This document shows, in pieces, positions 48,447 through 56,358 of a stretch of DNA of 64,000 nt. Numbering within the stretch: position 1 is the stretch's first letter; each line of letters opens with the position of its first letter. The notes under the pieces were generated by a model. That model was given only the letters and a program-made list of their open reading frames with translations, did no database searches and had not been told where the DNA came from. Both the position numbers and the translations under genes were made by a program. Source of the stretch: Patescibacteria group bacterium UBA6805 (GTDB taxonomy: Bacteria; Patescibacteriota; Minisyncoccia; Minisyncoccales; Minisyncoccaceae); assembly GCA_002452735.1 (NCBI GenBank), contig DKFD01000009.1:1-64000 (forward strand), given 5' to 3'.

Positions 48447-48872
48447 ATGGCAAAACAAGTAAAAGCGCTGATAAAACTGCATATTCAGGCGGGCAAAGCA
48501 AATCCCGCGCCTCCTGTCGGTCCGGCTCTGGCCCAGCATCAGATAAACATAGCCGAATTCTGCCAAAGGTTTAACGACGCCACCAGAGAAATGGGAGATT
48601 TTAAGATTCCTATTGAAATCACCGTCTACGTCGACCGTTCTTACGATTTCATTTTAAAACAGCCTCCGGCCGCCCAACTCATCAAAAAAGCCCTTGGCTT
48701 GGAAAAAGGTTCGGGCGAGCCCAACAAGAAGAAGGTAGGAACGATTACCAGGGTTCAGCTGGAAGAAATAGCCAAGCAGAAGATGCCTGACTTAAACGCC
48801 AATGATTTGGAGCAGGCGATTAAGATTATTGAAGGAACGGCCAGGTCACTGGGTCTTGAAATCGAAAAATAA
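48447..48872 (+). CDS. rplK: Ribosomal protein uL11
   Basis: 141 residues. [37 protein letters not shown] and the C-terminal [10 protein letters not shown] are clear uL11. In most bacteria rplA (uL1) follows; here dcd starts in the last base of the stop (TAATG). Absence of uL1 is known for part of the CPR, but this window cannot show whether rplA is elsewhere. Confidence 0.96.
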   Translation: MAKQVKALIKLHIQAGKANPAPPVGPALAQHQINIAEFCQRFNDATREMGDFKIPIEITVYVDRSYDFILKQPPAAQLIKKALGLEKGSGEPNKKKVGTITRVQLEEIAKQKMPDLNANDLEQAIKIIEGTARSLGLEIEK

Positions 48873-49438
48873 TGATTTTATCAGACAGAGAAATTAAAAA
48901 ACTGATAGACGATGATATTATTAAAATCAGCCCTAAGCCTGATTTTAAAAAGCAGCTGGGCTCAGCTTCCTTGGATTTGAGATTGAGCGGGGAATTCATG
49001 GTTTTCAACCACACCAAAAAAGCCTATATCGACACCAGGGACCCGGAAAGCTTCAAAGACACCACCACTCTGGTCAAAGTGAGCAACAAAGAGCCTTTTG
49101 TCTTTCATCCCGGAGAATTCGTCCTGGGAGCGACAATGGAAGAGATATTTCTGCCCGACACCATCTGCGCCAGGATTGACGGCCGGTCCAGTTTGGGCAG
49201 ATTGGGAATAATCGTTCATTCAACGGCCGGGCACATTGACCCGGGATTCAAGGGAAAGCTCGTTCTGGAAATGCAGAATATCGGGATGATACCCATTCTT
49301 CTTTATCCGGAAACGAGGATTTGCCAGCTGGTTTTCGAGGAATTGTCTTCGCCTACGACCAGACCCTATTACAAAAAGCAAGGGGCCAAATACGTAAACG
49401 TAAAGCATCCCCAGGAAAGCAAACTGGAAAAATCATAA
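48872..49438 (+). CDS. dcd: dCTP deaminase (possibly bifunctional with dUTPase)
   Basis: 188 residues. ILSDREIKKLIDDDII, GSASLDLRLSGEFMVF, the active-site block IDGRSSLGRLGIIVHSTAGH, IDPGFKGKLVLEMQNIG and ICQLVFEEL fit Dcd. The Thr-Ala-Gly after the Ser may allow dUTPase activity as well, as in bifunctional forms. It supplies dUMP or dUTP for dTTP synthesis together with tmk, 2 bases downstream. Confidence 0.93.
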   Translation: MILSDREIKKLIDDDIIKISPKPDFKKQLGSASLDLRLSGEFMVFNHTKKAYIDTRDPESFKDTTTLVKVSNKEPFVFHPGEFVLGATMEEIFLPDTICARIDGRSSLGRLGIIVHSTAGHIDPGFKGKLVLEMQNIGMIPILLYPETRICQLVFEELSSPTTRPYYKKQGAKYVNVKHPQESKLEKS

Positions 49439-49440
49439 AC

Positions 49441-50064
49441 ATGGAAACTTCGGGAAAATTCATCGTTTTGGAAGGTATCGACGGGTGCGGCAAGGGAACT
49501 CAGATGAAATTGTTGTCTGAGTTTTTAATTAAAAAAGGGCGTGTTATGGAGAAGAAAAAGTATCCTGAATACGGCCAGCCCATCGGCGACCTCATCCATG
49601 ACTTTCTTTACAGGCGAGTTGATTTGAATCCGATTACGCAAATCCTGTTATATGTTGCCGACCACTTCAAAGACAAGGAATATATACAAGACTGCGTTAA
49701 AAATGGTAAGATATTATTGGCCGACCGGTATTACACCTCCACGCTTGTTTATCAATCATTAAAAGGGGTTCCTTTGGAGAAAATAGTCAAGCTGGGTGAA
49801 TTGTTCGAAATGCCGAAGCCGGATTTGAGCATTTTAGTCAGAATATCTCCAGAAACGTCTTTGGAAAGGAAATCCAAGGAAAAGCCTGGGAATCTGGACC
49901 GCCATGAAGAGGATTTGCAGTTTCAGAAATCCCTGGCCGAAACATACGATAAAATCGTCAAAGAGAATATTTTCTGCCCTTGGGAAACGGTTGACGGAGA
50001 AGGGTCGGTTGAAGAGGTTTTCAATCAAATGGTTTCTTTGCTTGATAAAAAATTAAACATTTAA
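49441..50064 (+). CDS. tmk: Thymidylate kinase
   Basis: 207 residues from ATG 49441, where the family begins (SGKFIVLEGIDGCGKGTQMK; P-loop 11-20). DRYYTSTLVYQS is the DRY motif, and the LID region follows. Phosphorylates dTMP to dTDP. An upstream in-frame start would overlap dcd and is unlikely. It is 3 bases before deoC. Confidence 0.92.
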   Translation: METSGKFIVLEGIDGCGKGTQMKLLSEFLIKKGRVMEKKKYPEYGQPIGDLIHDFLYRRVDLNPITQILLYVADHFKDKEYIQDCVKNGKILLADRYYTSTLVYQSLKGVPLEKIVKLGELFEMPKPDLSILVRISPETSLERKSKEKPGNLDRHEEDLQFQKSLAETYDKIVKENIFCPWETVDGEGSVEEVFNQMVSLLDKKLNI

Positions 50065-50067
50065 GCT

Positions 50068-50736
50068 ATGGCTAAAAAATCCGTAAACGAATACATTGAC
50101 CAGACCAACATAAGGAAAGACGCCGCCAGGCAGGATATTCTTAACACCTGCCAAGAAGCCAAAAAATACAAATTCAGGGGAGTTTGCATCAGGCCTAAAT
50201 GGGTCAAGACAGTGGCCGGGGAACTCAAAAGAACCGGCATCAAGGTGGTGGTTCTCATAGACGACCCTATTGGTTTGAGCGAGCATGGGGAAAGAGTCAA
50301 AATTTGCAAAAAAGCCAAGGCGGATGGAGCAAACGAACTGGACGCAGTGGCTTCCCTTCCTGACATTAAAATGGAAAGATGGGAAAAAATTGAAAAGGAT
50401 TTGAAGGAGATATGCAAAATCCTTCCCGTTAAAGTGATAATCGGAAGCGGGTATTTGACTGACGAGGAAATAGCCATGGTCTCTTCTATAGTCAAGACAG
50501 CCGGGGCCATCTGCGTCAAGACAGCCACGGACAAAGACCCGCTGGAGAACAGGGAGCTGAAAGAAAAAGCCAGGCATTTGAAAATAATGAGGAAGAACGC
50601 TCCGGGATTACTGATTAAAGCGTCCGGTAAAATTCAATCCTTGAAAGACCTTAATCAAATGGTCAAGGCCGGAGCTGACATCATCGGCACCAGCCAGGGG
50701 GTTAAAATAATGAAACAAGCTAAAAAATATGTTTAA
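50068..50736 (+). CDS. deoC: Deoxyribose-phosphate aldolase
   Basis: 222 residues, class I aldolase. NEYIDQTNIRKDAARQDI, KAKADGANELDAVA, VKVIIGSGYLTDEEI, the Schiff-base lysine in AICVKTATD, then LIKASGKIQSLKDLNQMVKA and GADIIGTSQG are the DeoC blocks. It splits deoxyribose-5-phosphate or makes it, linking salvage to sugar metabolism. Overlaps gatB by 8 bases. Confidence 0.9.
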   Translation: MAKKSVNEYIDQTNIRKDAARQDILNTCQEAKKYKFRGVCIRPKWVKTVAGELKRTGIKVVVLIDDPIGLSEHGERVKICKKAKADGANELDAVASLPDIKMERWEKIEKDLKEICKILPVKVIIGSGYLTDEEIAMVSSIVKTAGAICVKTATDKDPLENRELKEKARHLKIMRKNAPGLLIKASGKIQSLKDLNQMVKAGADIIGTSQGVKIMKQAKKYV

Positions 50737-52195
50737 AACAACCATTGGTTTGGAAATACATTTTGAGGCCAAGACCCGGTCAAAGATGTTTTGCTCCTGT
50801 CCCAATGAAGAGTGGAATGCCCTGGAAGAAAAACCCAACACCAACATCTGTCCCATTTGCACGGGCCAGCCGGGAACCTTGCCTGTCATCAACGAAGAGG
50901 CGATTAATAAAATAATCATGACCGGATTGGCTTTGAACTGCGAGATTGCTCTGGAATCCAAGTTTGACCGCAAAAACTATTTCTATCCCGATTTGCCCAA
51001 GGGGTATCAGATTTCCCAGTACGATTTGCCTTTGTGCAAGAATGGATATCTGGACATTGCTTTGGACAGCGGAGAAACCAAAAGAATCAGGATAAACAGG
51101 GTGCACATGGAAGAAGACACGGGAAAGCTTTGCCACGCTGACGGAAAAACCCTGGTTGATTTTAACCGAGCCGGGGTTCCTTTGATGGAGCTGGTGACCG
51201 AGCCGGACATCAGCTCGGCCGAAGAAGCCAAGAAGTTCTGCCAGGAATTGCAGCTGATTTTAAAATATCTTGATGTGTCCGGGGCCAACATGGAAAAAGG
51301 CCAGATGCGCTGCGAGGTCAATATTTCCTTGAGTAAAAGCGACAAGCTGGGTACGAAAGTGGAAATCAAGAATCTCAACTCCTTTAAAACACTGGAAAAA
51401 TCCATAGAGCATGAGATTAAAAGGCAGTCGGAGTTGTTGTCCAAAGGAGAGAAGGTTGTTCAAGAGACGATGGGCTGGGACGATGCCAAGGGCATTACCG
51501 TCAGCCAAAGGGAAAAAGAAAGCGCCCACGAATACAGGTATTTCCCGGACCCGGATTTGCCTCCCCTGGTTATCACTCCCGAAAAGATAGATTTGATTAA
51601 AAGCCGCATGCCCGAGCTGCCTGACAACAAAAGAAAAAGGTTTAAGGAAGAATACTCCCTGGAAGACCCGGAGATTTTCATCAGAGATCCCGTTCTGGGA
51701 GAGTATTTCGAGAAAGCTGTTTCCGAGTCGTATTGCTGGGCCGAGGAGACGAGTTGCAATAAAGACAAAAAAGAAATAGCCAGAATTTGCGCCAATTACC
51801 TGACTACCGACCTGCAATACCTTTTGAAGAACGAGCCCGGGGCGGTTATTGAGAAGAAGATTACTCCGGAAAACTTCGGAGAGTTCGTCTGCCTTATCGC
51901 CGACGATAAAATATCCAGTAAAATCGCCAAGATTGTCCTGGAAGAAATGTATAATACCGGAAAAGACCCTTCGCATATAATTGAGGACAGGGGACTGGTG
52001 GAGATTAAAGACGAAGTGGAGATTGAGAAAATTGTCAAGGAAGTTGTTGAGGAAAATCAGAAAGCTGTCGAGGACTACAAAAAAGGCAAAGAGAACAGCT
52101 TTACTTTTCTGGTGGGACAGGTCATGGCCAAGTCAAAAGGCAAAGCCAATCCGCAGAAGGCGGGGGAGATGCTGAAGAAAGAGTTGGGGAGTTAG
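50729..52195 (+). CDS. gatB: Asp/Glu-tRNA amidotransferase subunit B
   Basis: 488 residues. TTIGLEIHFEAKTRSKMFCS with CPICTGQPGTLPV, the zinc-type cysteines, NYFYPDLPKGYQISQYDLPL, NRAGVPLMELVTEPDI, KGQMRCEVNISL and a C-terminal YqeY-like tail (GQVMAKSKGKANPQKAGEML). It binds tRNA and performs kinase/transamidation. Ends the operon from secE. Confidence 0.95.
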   Translation: MFKTTIGLEIHFEAKTRSKMFCSCPNEEWNALEEKPNTNICPICTGQPGTLPVINEEAINKIIMTGLALNCEIALESKFDRKNYFYPDLPKGYQISQYDLPLCKNGYLDIALDSGETKRIRINRVHMEEDTGKLCHADGKTLVDFNRAGVPLMELVTEPDISSAEEAKKFCQELQLILKYLDVSGANMEKGQMRCEVNISLSKSDKLGTKVEIKNLNSFKTLEKSIEHEIKRQSELLSKGEKVVQETMGWDDAKGITVSQREKESAHEYRYFPDPDLPPLVITPEKIDLIKSRMPELPDNKRKRFKEEYSLEDPEIFIRDPVLGEYFEKAVSESYCWAEETSCNKDKKEIARICANYLTTDLQYLLKNEPGAVIEKKITPENFGEFVCLIADDKISSKIAKIVLEEMYNTGKDPSHIIEDRGLVEIKDEVEIEKIVKEVVEENQKAVEDYKKGKENSFTFLVGQVMAKSKGKANPQKAGEMLKKELGS

Positions 52196-52280
52196 ATTTG
52201 AATTTTGGCGTTAGAGCCACGTGAGATATTGTCGAGACTGGTTATGGTAAAAATTATCCCGAATTAAGAAAAATCAACTA

Positions 52281-52309
52281 TTGACTTTTCTTTTGATTTG
52301 GCGTAAAGC
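52281..52309 (+). promoter_or_regulatory. Promoter for NTPase gene
   Basis: TTGACT at 52281-52286 and TAAAGC at 52304-52309, 17 bases apart. The leader carries AAGGAGGT at 52315-52322, 11 bases before ATG 52334. Confidence 0.5.
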
Positions 52310-52333
52310 CGAAAAAGGAGGTTGTACCTTTCC

Positions 52334-52903
52334 ATGAGAATAAACATTGCTATTGCCGGAGGCCCTTGCACCGGAAAATCAACGCTGGCCGCGGCATTGT
52401 TCGCAGAATTGAAAGTAAGAGGGCTTGACTATGACCTCATAACCGAGGAGTCAAGAAAGCTTAAAAAAGAATTCGGACACTTCCGCAGTCCCTTTGAAAG
52501 GTTCTACATGTGGAGGCAGCAGGAAAGAGAAGAATTGCGCTCTAGCGCCTTGGACGGTTTCATAACCGACACCGCCCTGTTTCATTTCTATGTCCAGGCC
52601 AGAATTTATGCTTCCGAGCCAAGAGATTTATTGGCCGTCAGAGAGCTCTTCCGAATGTGTTTGGAAATAGAGAATCGCTATCAACTGGTGGTTATTGCCA
52701 GAAATCCCTGCGAGATTCCCTACAAAACAGATTGCAGTAGAAGCGCAGAAGAAAACATGGCCAAGAAAAAACATCACATGATTGTGTCTTTTGTCGAGCA
52801 TTTCTGGCCGGACAAGCTGCTTTTTATCGAAGGAGAACAAAGGGAAAGGATGGCCCGGGTCCTTGAAAAGATGGGAGCAATGCGCAGAGAAGCGGGAAGA
52901 TAA
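52334..52903 (+). CDS. P-loop NTPase, AAA_28/NadR-kinase-like
   Basis: 189 residues from ATG 52334. Walker A GGPCTGKST at 9-17, then TEESRKLKKEFGHFRSPFER and GFITDTALFHFYVQAR, the pattern of small nucleoside- or nicotinamide-riboside-kinase-like NTPases. A strand LVVIARNPCEIPYKTDCSRS follows. Substrate unknown. It is a self-contained unit: promoter, a strong Shine-Dalgarno site and a terminator in which the TAA lies in the hairpin loop. It converges on the miaB-miaA gene. Confidence 0.78.
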   Translation: MRINIAIAGGPCTGKSTLAAALFAELKVRGLDYDLITEESRKLKKEFGHFRSPFERFYMWRQQEREELRSSALDGFITDTALFHFYVQARIYASEPRDLLAVRELFRMCLEIENRYQLVVIARNPCEIPYKTDCSRSAEENMAKKKHHMIVSFVEHFWPDKLLFIEGEQRERMARVLEKMGAMRREAGR

Positions 52904-52917
52904 CTTCACCGCTTTTT
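52892..52917 (+). terminator. Intrinsic terminator holding the NTPase stop codon
   Basis: GCGGGAAG (52892-52899), loop ATAA with the TAA stop, CTTC, bulged A, CCGC (52909-52912), then TTTTT. Confidence 0.75.
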
Positions 52918-55033
52918 ATTTTACAAACTTTTTTACCAGCTTCTCGGTTTGTTCTCGGCCCTTAACCCACTTGACCTTCTCTTTTTTGAACCAGGTTATC
53001 TGCCTTTTGGCGAACTTCAGGGTATTGGAGATAATGTCTTGCTTAATCTTTTCTTTGGTTTTGTTTTCCTTCCATTCGGCGTAGCCAATGGTGTTTAGGG
53101 CCGGATTCTTTTTGCCATATTTTAATAACAATTTTCCGGCTTCCTCTTCCAATCCTTTCTTAAGCATTTGTTCGGTTCTCTTTTCAATGTTTCTTTTTAA
53201 TTCTTCGCTTGTCTTCTTGATACCTATTTGCAAAACATCGAACAAAGGCTCCTGTTTTAATCTTTGTTTGGAAAAAGCCTTGCCTGACAAAAGGCAGACC
53301 TCTATGGCCCTGACCAATCTTCTTTTGTTGTTTTTATCAATCGATTGAGCGCCTTTTTTGTCCAGCTTCCTGTAAATCAAATATAATTCTTTCGCTGTTT
53401 TCTTCTCCAGCTCCTTTCTCATCTTCTTGTCCGGCCTGATCTTGGGGAAATCAAGGTTGTCCGCTATTGCCTTGACGTACAATCCCGTGCCTCCGACGAG
53501 AATGGGCAGTTTTCCCTTTTCTGCTATTTCTTTGATCGCTTCCAGAGCTTTTTCTTTATACAAAGCAACATTAAAATCCTGGTTCAAAGAAACAACATCT
53601 ATTAAATGGTGAGGGTATTTGGGCTTGGCAGTGCCAATGTCCATTTCTTTATAAACCATTCTTGAGTCGGCGGAAACCAGCTCTCCGTTGAACTTCTTGG
53701 CCAGGCTGACGGCCAAATCTGTTTTTCCCGAAGCAGTGGGGCCGAGAATGACAAGCAATTTGTCTTTCATCAAATCTCCTTCCAGTCCCATGGCCGCAGC
53801 TTTTCTCACCTTGACCTTGACGAATCGGCCGATGAGGTTTTCATTTCCTTTGAACCTGATTGTTTTGTAATGCCTTGTCTTGCCCAGCAGATATTCTTTG
53901 TTCTTTTCCATTGCCAGGACTTCGACTGTCTGGCTTAAGAAGTTTCTGTTTCTTAAAAGGGCTGTTTTGTCCAATAATTTAACCAGTGTCTTCTCCCTGG
54001 CTTTTTTCTCTTTCTTGGCTACGTCGTCCTCCATTTTCTCAAAGCACAAGGACTGGGGTCGGGGAGAGTATTGGGAAATGTAGGCCATGTCGAACCCGAC
54101 CTTTTTCATGGCTTTTTTGGTGTTTTCAAAGGCCTGTTTCGTCTCTTTGGGAAAGCCCACAATAATGTCCGTGGATATGGCCAATTCCTTGTCCAGACCC
54201 TGTTTTTTGGCCTTAAATTCGCTTCTCAGGGCCTTTATGAGCCTCAAATAGCTGTTTATGGTATACGGCCTGTTCATGCGCCTTAAAACCCCGTTATCCC
54301 CGGATTGGAGGGGCAGATTCAGATAGGGCGTAATCTTGGGGCTTTGGGCCAGGGCTTTGACCATTTTCAAGGAGAAGTCCTTGGGATGGGGGCTGGTGAA
54401 CCTGAGCCAGAACTTTCCCTCAATTTTATCTATCTGTTTTATCAGCTCAATAAAATCTATTTTGGAATCAACAGGGGAGCGGTAGTCGTTGACGTTTTCC
54501 CCCAAGAGCCAGATTTCCTTGTATCCTTTCTCAATCAACTCCTTGATTTCTTTTAATATGTCTTTGTGGCTTCTGGAAACCAGTCTGCCCCTGGCATACG
54601 GAACGGCGCAGTAAGTGCAGAAATTGCTGCAGCCGAAAGAAATGGGGACGTGAGCCAGAAAAGAACTCTCGTAACGCGGCTTGACGGAAAGATAGTCTTT
54701 CTTGATTTTCGCTTTCTTTTTTAACAGTTCCGGTAGTTTGTACAAATCGGTTTTGTCCACGATAAAGTCGAAGAAAGAAGACATTTTTGCTCTGTCCGGC
54801 TTTAAGACGCATCCGGTCAGGATTGTTTTTGCTTTTGAATTATTGAATTGAGGGGCGAGTCCGTAAACTCTGTCCACGGCCGATTGCCTGACCGAGCACA
54901 TGTTGACAACAATTAAATCCGCTTTCGTCATCCCGGAAGCTTTGACATATCCCAAGGCTTCTAGAACCGTCCTGATCCTTTCCGAATCAGACTTGTTCAT
55001 CTGACAGCCGAAAGTGATGATGTGGTATTTCAT
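52916..55033 (-). CDS. miaB-miaA: MiaB-MiaA fusion (ms2i6A37 tRNA modification)
   Basis: 705 residues in one open frame. Residues 1-421 are MiaB: UPF0004 start FGCQMNKSDSERI (Cys10) with Cys46 and Cys75, radical-SAM CSNFCTYC 135-142, then a TRAM end (GRFVKVKVRKAAAMGLEGDL). From M422 the sequence is MiaA: GPTASGKTDLAVSLAKKF, SADSRMVYKEMDIGTAKP, GGTGLYVKAI and the C-terminal ALNTIGYAEWKENK with FAKRQITWFKKE. MiaA prenylates A37 and MiaB then thiomethylates it. There is no linker: TRAM ends where MiaA begins, and an AAGGAG stands 5 bases before M422. Confidence 0.93.
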   Translation of the reverse strand: MKYHIITFGCQMNKSDSERIRTVLEALGYVKASGMTKADLIVVNMCSVRQSAVDRVYGLAPQFNNSKAKTILTGCVLKPDRAKMSSFFDFIVDKTDLYKLPELLKKKAKIKKDYLSVKPRYESSFLAHVPISFGCSNFCTYCAVPYARGRLVSRSHKDILKEIKELIEKGYKEIWLLGENVNDYRSPVDSKIDFIELIKQIDKIEGKFWLRFTSPHPKDFSLKMVKALAQSPKITPYLNLPLQSGDNGVLRRMNRPYTINSYLRLIKALRSEFKAKKQGLDKELAISTDIIVGFPKETKQAFENTKKAMKKVGFDMAYISQYSPRPQSLCFEKMEDDVAKKEKKAREKTLVKLLDKTALLRNRNFLSQTVEVLAMEKNKEYLLGKTRHYKTIRFKGNENLIGRFVKVKVRKAAAMGLEGDLMKDKLLVILGPTASGKTDLAVSLAKKFNGELVSADSRMVYKEMDIGTAKPKYPHHLIDVVSLNQDFNVALYKEKALEAIKEIAEKGKLPILVGGTGLYVKAIADNLDFPKIRPDKKMRKELEKKTAKELYLIYRKLDKKGAQSIDKNNKRRLVRAIEVCLLSGKAFSKQRLKQEPLFDVLQIGIKKTSEELKRNIEKRTEQMLKKGLEEEAGKLLLKYGKKNPALNTIGYAEWKENKTKEKIKQDIISNTLKFAKRQITWFKKEKVKWVKGREQTEKLVKKFVK
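53768..53781 (-). promoter_or_regulatory. Internal ribosome-binding site before the MiaA half
   Basis: On the minus strand AAGGAG (53781-53776) is followed after 5 bases by the ATG for M422 (53770-53768). It could allow free MiaA to be made from the fused message, or be a relic of separate genes. Confidence 0.55.
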
Positions 55034-55038
55034 TTAAA

Positions 55039-56358
55039 TTATTGAGCGGTATTGCTTGTCGTATTTGTTTGAGGATTGACCTCCTGTTGATTTTGAGTAG
55101 CGGCACCCGTGCTGGCGCAGGTTTTTTTGCAGGTTCCCCTGATGCCCAATATGTTTTCACCCGGAGGGCATAAGGTTAATCCGCTGCAGCAAACCCTGTT
55201 TTCGTTTCCCGGATAAACAGGAATGCTTTCTCCCTCTTTAACGCAGGCCGCGCAGGCACCCTTATAGGCAACGCTGGTTCCGGCTTTTACCGCTTCGCAA
55301 ACGCTTTCATAGTCCTTGCCGTCCTGGCCGCAAACCGGATTGGCTGCTTCAAGGCAAGGCACATCCGCTCTGTTGACGTTGTTGATTATCCGGCTCTGGA
55401 CGCCGTCAATGATGTTTTTCGATTCCGAAGAAATCTGCAGAGTATTGAGCCCGGTTATTACCTTGTTGAAATCAACCTCGTTTCCCGATAAAATCTGGGC
55501 GGCGAAGTCGTTTAGCTTCTGGGCGTCTTCCGCAGAAATATCTTTCAGTTGACTGAGAACTTCCTGGTTTTCGCCGATTATCTTCTGGGCGAAATCTTGG
55601 ACGAGTATTTTCTGGTAAACCTTGTTTTCTGTTATCGCGGTTGCATATTCTCTGATTTTTTTCATGTCCTCCGCCGTTAAAGTGGAATCGTTGATTTTCT
55701 CGCTGATTGCCTCCTGCTCAATTTCTAAGATAACTTTTTTTTCATTCTCGTTGGAAAGCTTTTCCTCCATTTTCTTTAAGATTTCTATTGTTTTCATTCC
55801 AACCGCTTCCCGGTTTTGCAGGTTTGTCTGAATCTGCACTTTAACCTGCGCCGGTTCAGCCACCCTGAAAGACGTGGCGGTCAGATTCTCCAGCACCCTA
55901 TCCCTGACCTCCTGGATTTTTTCCTTGCTTGTAATTTTGTTTTCTATGTTGTCCAAAACATTTTGATGGAGGAAATTGCTTTCCGTTATTCTGCTCAGCA
56001 GAGCCTCGTTGTCAGTATTGCCTTTTTTAAGAGTGGCGGCGTATTCGGTTAAACGCTCGGTTTCCTTTTTATAGTTTTCCAGGGCCCTGCTGACGGCCTG
56101 CTCGTTATCGGGTTTATTTTCCGCCACTGCGCTCGCTTCAGCCAGCTTCTGATTGACGAATTCAAGCCTTAATTCCGCTTTTTTGATCGGGTCGAAAGTC
56201 AGGAACATCTGCACCTCCCGGCCGATATCTTTCAAGAAATACAGCGGACTGGTGGGAAGGAGGGAGGGAGAGGGAACGTTTAAATCCGTGCCCTGGGCAG
56301 AAACAAAACTCAGGGAAAAGAAGAGCACCAAAAAACAAATTAATATTTTTTTCTTCAT
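55039..56358 (-). CDS. Exported DUF5667-type protein with Kazal-like domain
   Basis: 439 residues. Signal peptide 1-21 (ILICFLVLFFSLSFVSA), then a DUF5667-like start (LPTSPLYFLKDIGREVQMFL, FDPIKKAELRLEFVNQKLAE), a long helical region to about 330, and a Kazal-type motif at 335-369 (CLEAANPVCGQDGKDYESVC, Cys335, 343, 354, 369). A second Cys-rich tail follows (CVKEGE, CCSGLTLCPPG, CKKTC). Probably secreted or surface-bound; the Kazal part might inhibit serine proteases, possibly of a host. It overlaps thrS by 4 bases. Confidence 0.8.
   Translation of the reverse strand: MKKKILICFLVLFFSLSFVSAQGTDLNVPSPSLLPTSPLYFLKDIGREVQMFLTFDPIKKAELRLEFVNQKLAEASAVAENKPDNEQAVSRALENYKKETERLTEYAATLKKGNTDNEALLSRITESNFLHQNVLDNIENKITSKEKIQEVRDRVLENLTATSFRVAEPAQVKVQIQTNLQNREAVGMKTIEILKKMEEKLSNENEKKVILEIEQEAISEKINDSTLTAEDMKKIREYATAITENKVYQKILVQDFAQKIIGENQEVLSQLKDISAEDAQKLNDFAAQILSGNEVDFNKVITGLNTLQISSESKNIIDGVQSRIINNVNRADVPCLEAANPVCGQDGKDYESVCEAVKAGTSVAYKGACAACVKEGESIPVYPGNENRVCCSGLTLCPPGENILGIRGTCKKTCASTGAATQNQQEVNPQTNTTSNTAQ

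Noticed and set aside
49321..49440. 40-codon N-terminal extension of tmk
   Set aside because: It overlaps the dcd coding end and lacks tmk features; the family start is at 49441.
52196..52280. Possible gene or RNA between gatB and the NTPase promoter
   Set aside because: No frame with start signals, no tRNA fold or convincing hairpin was found.
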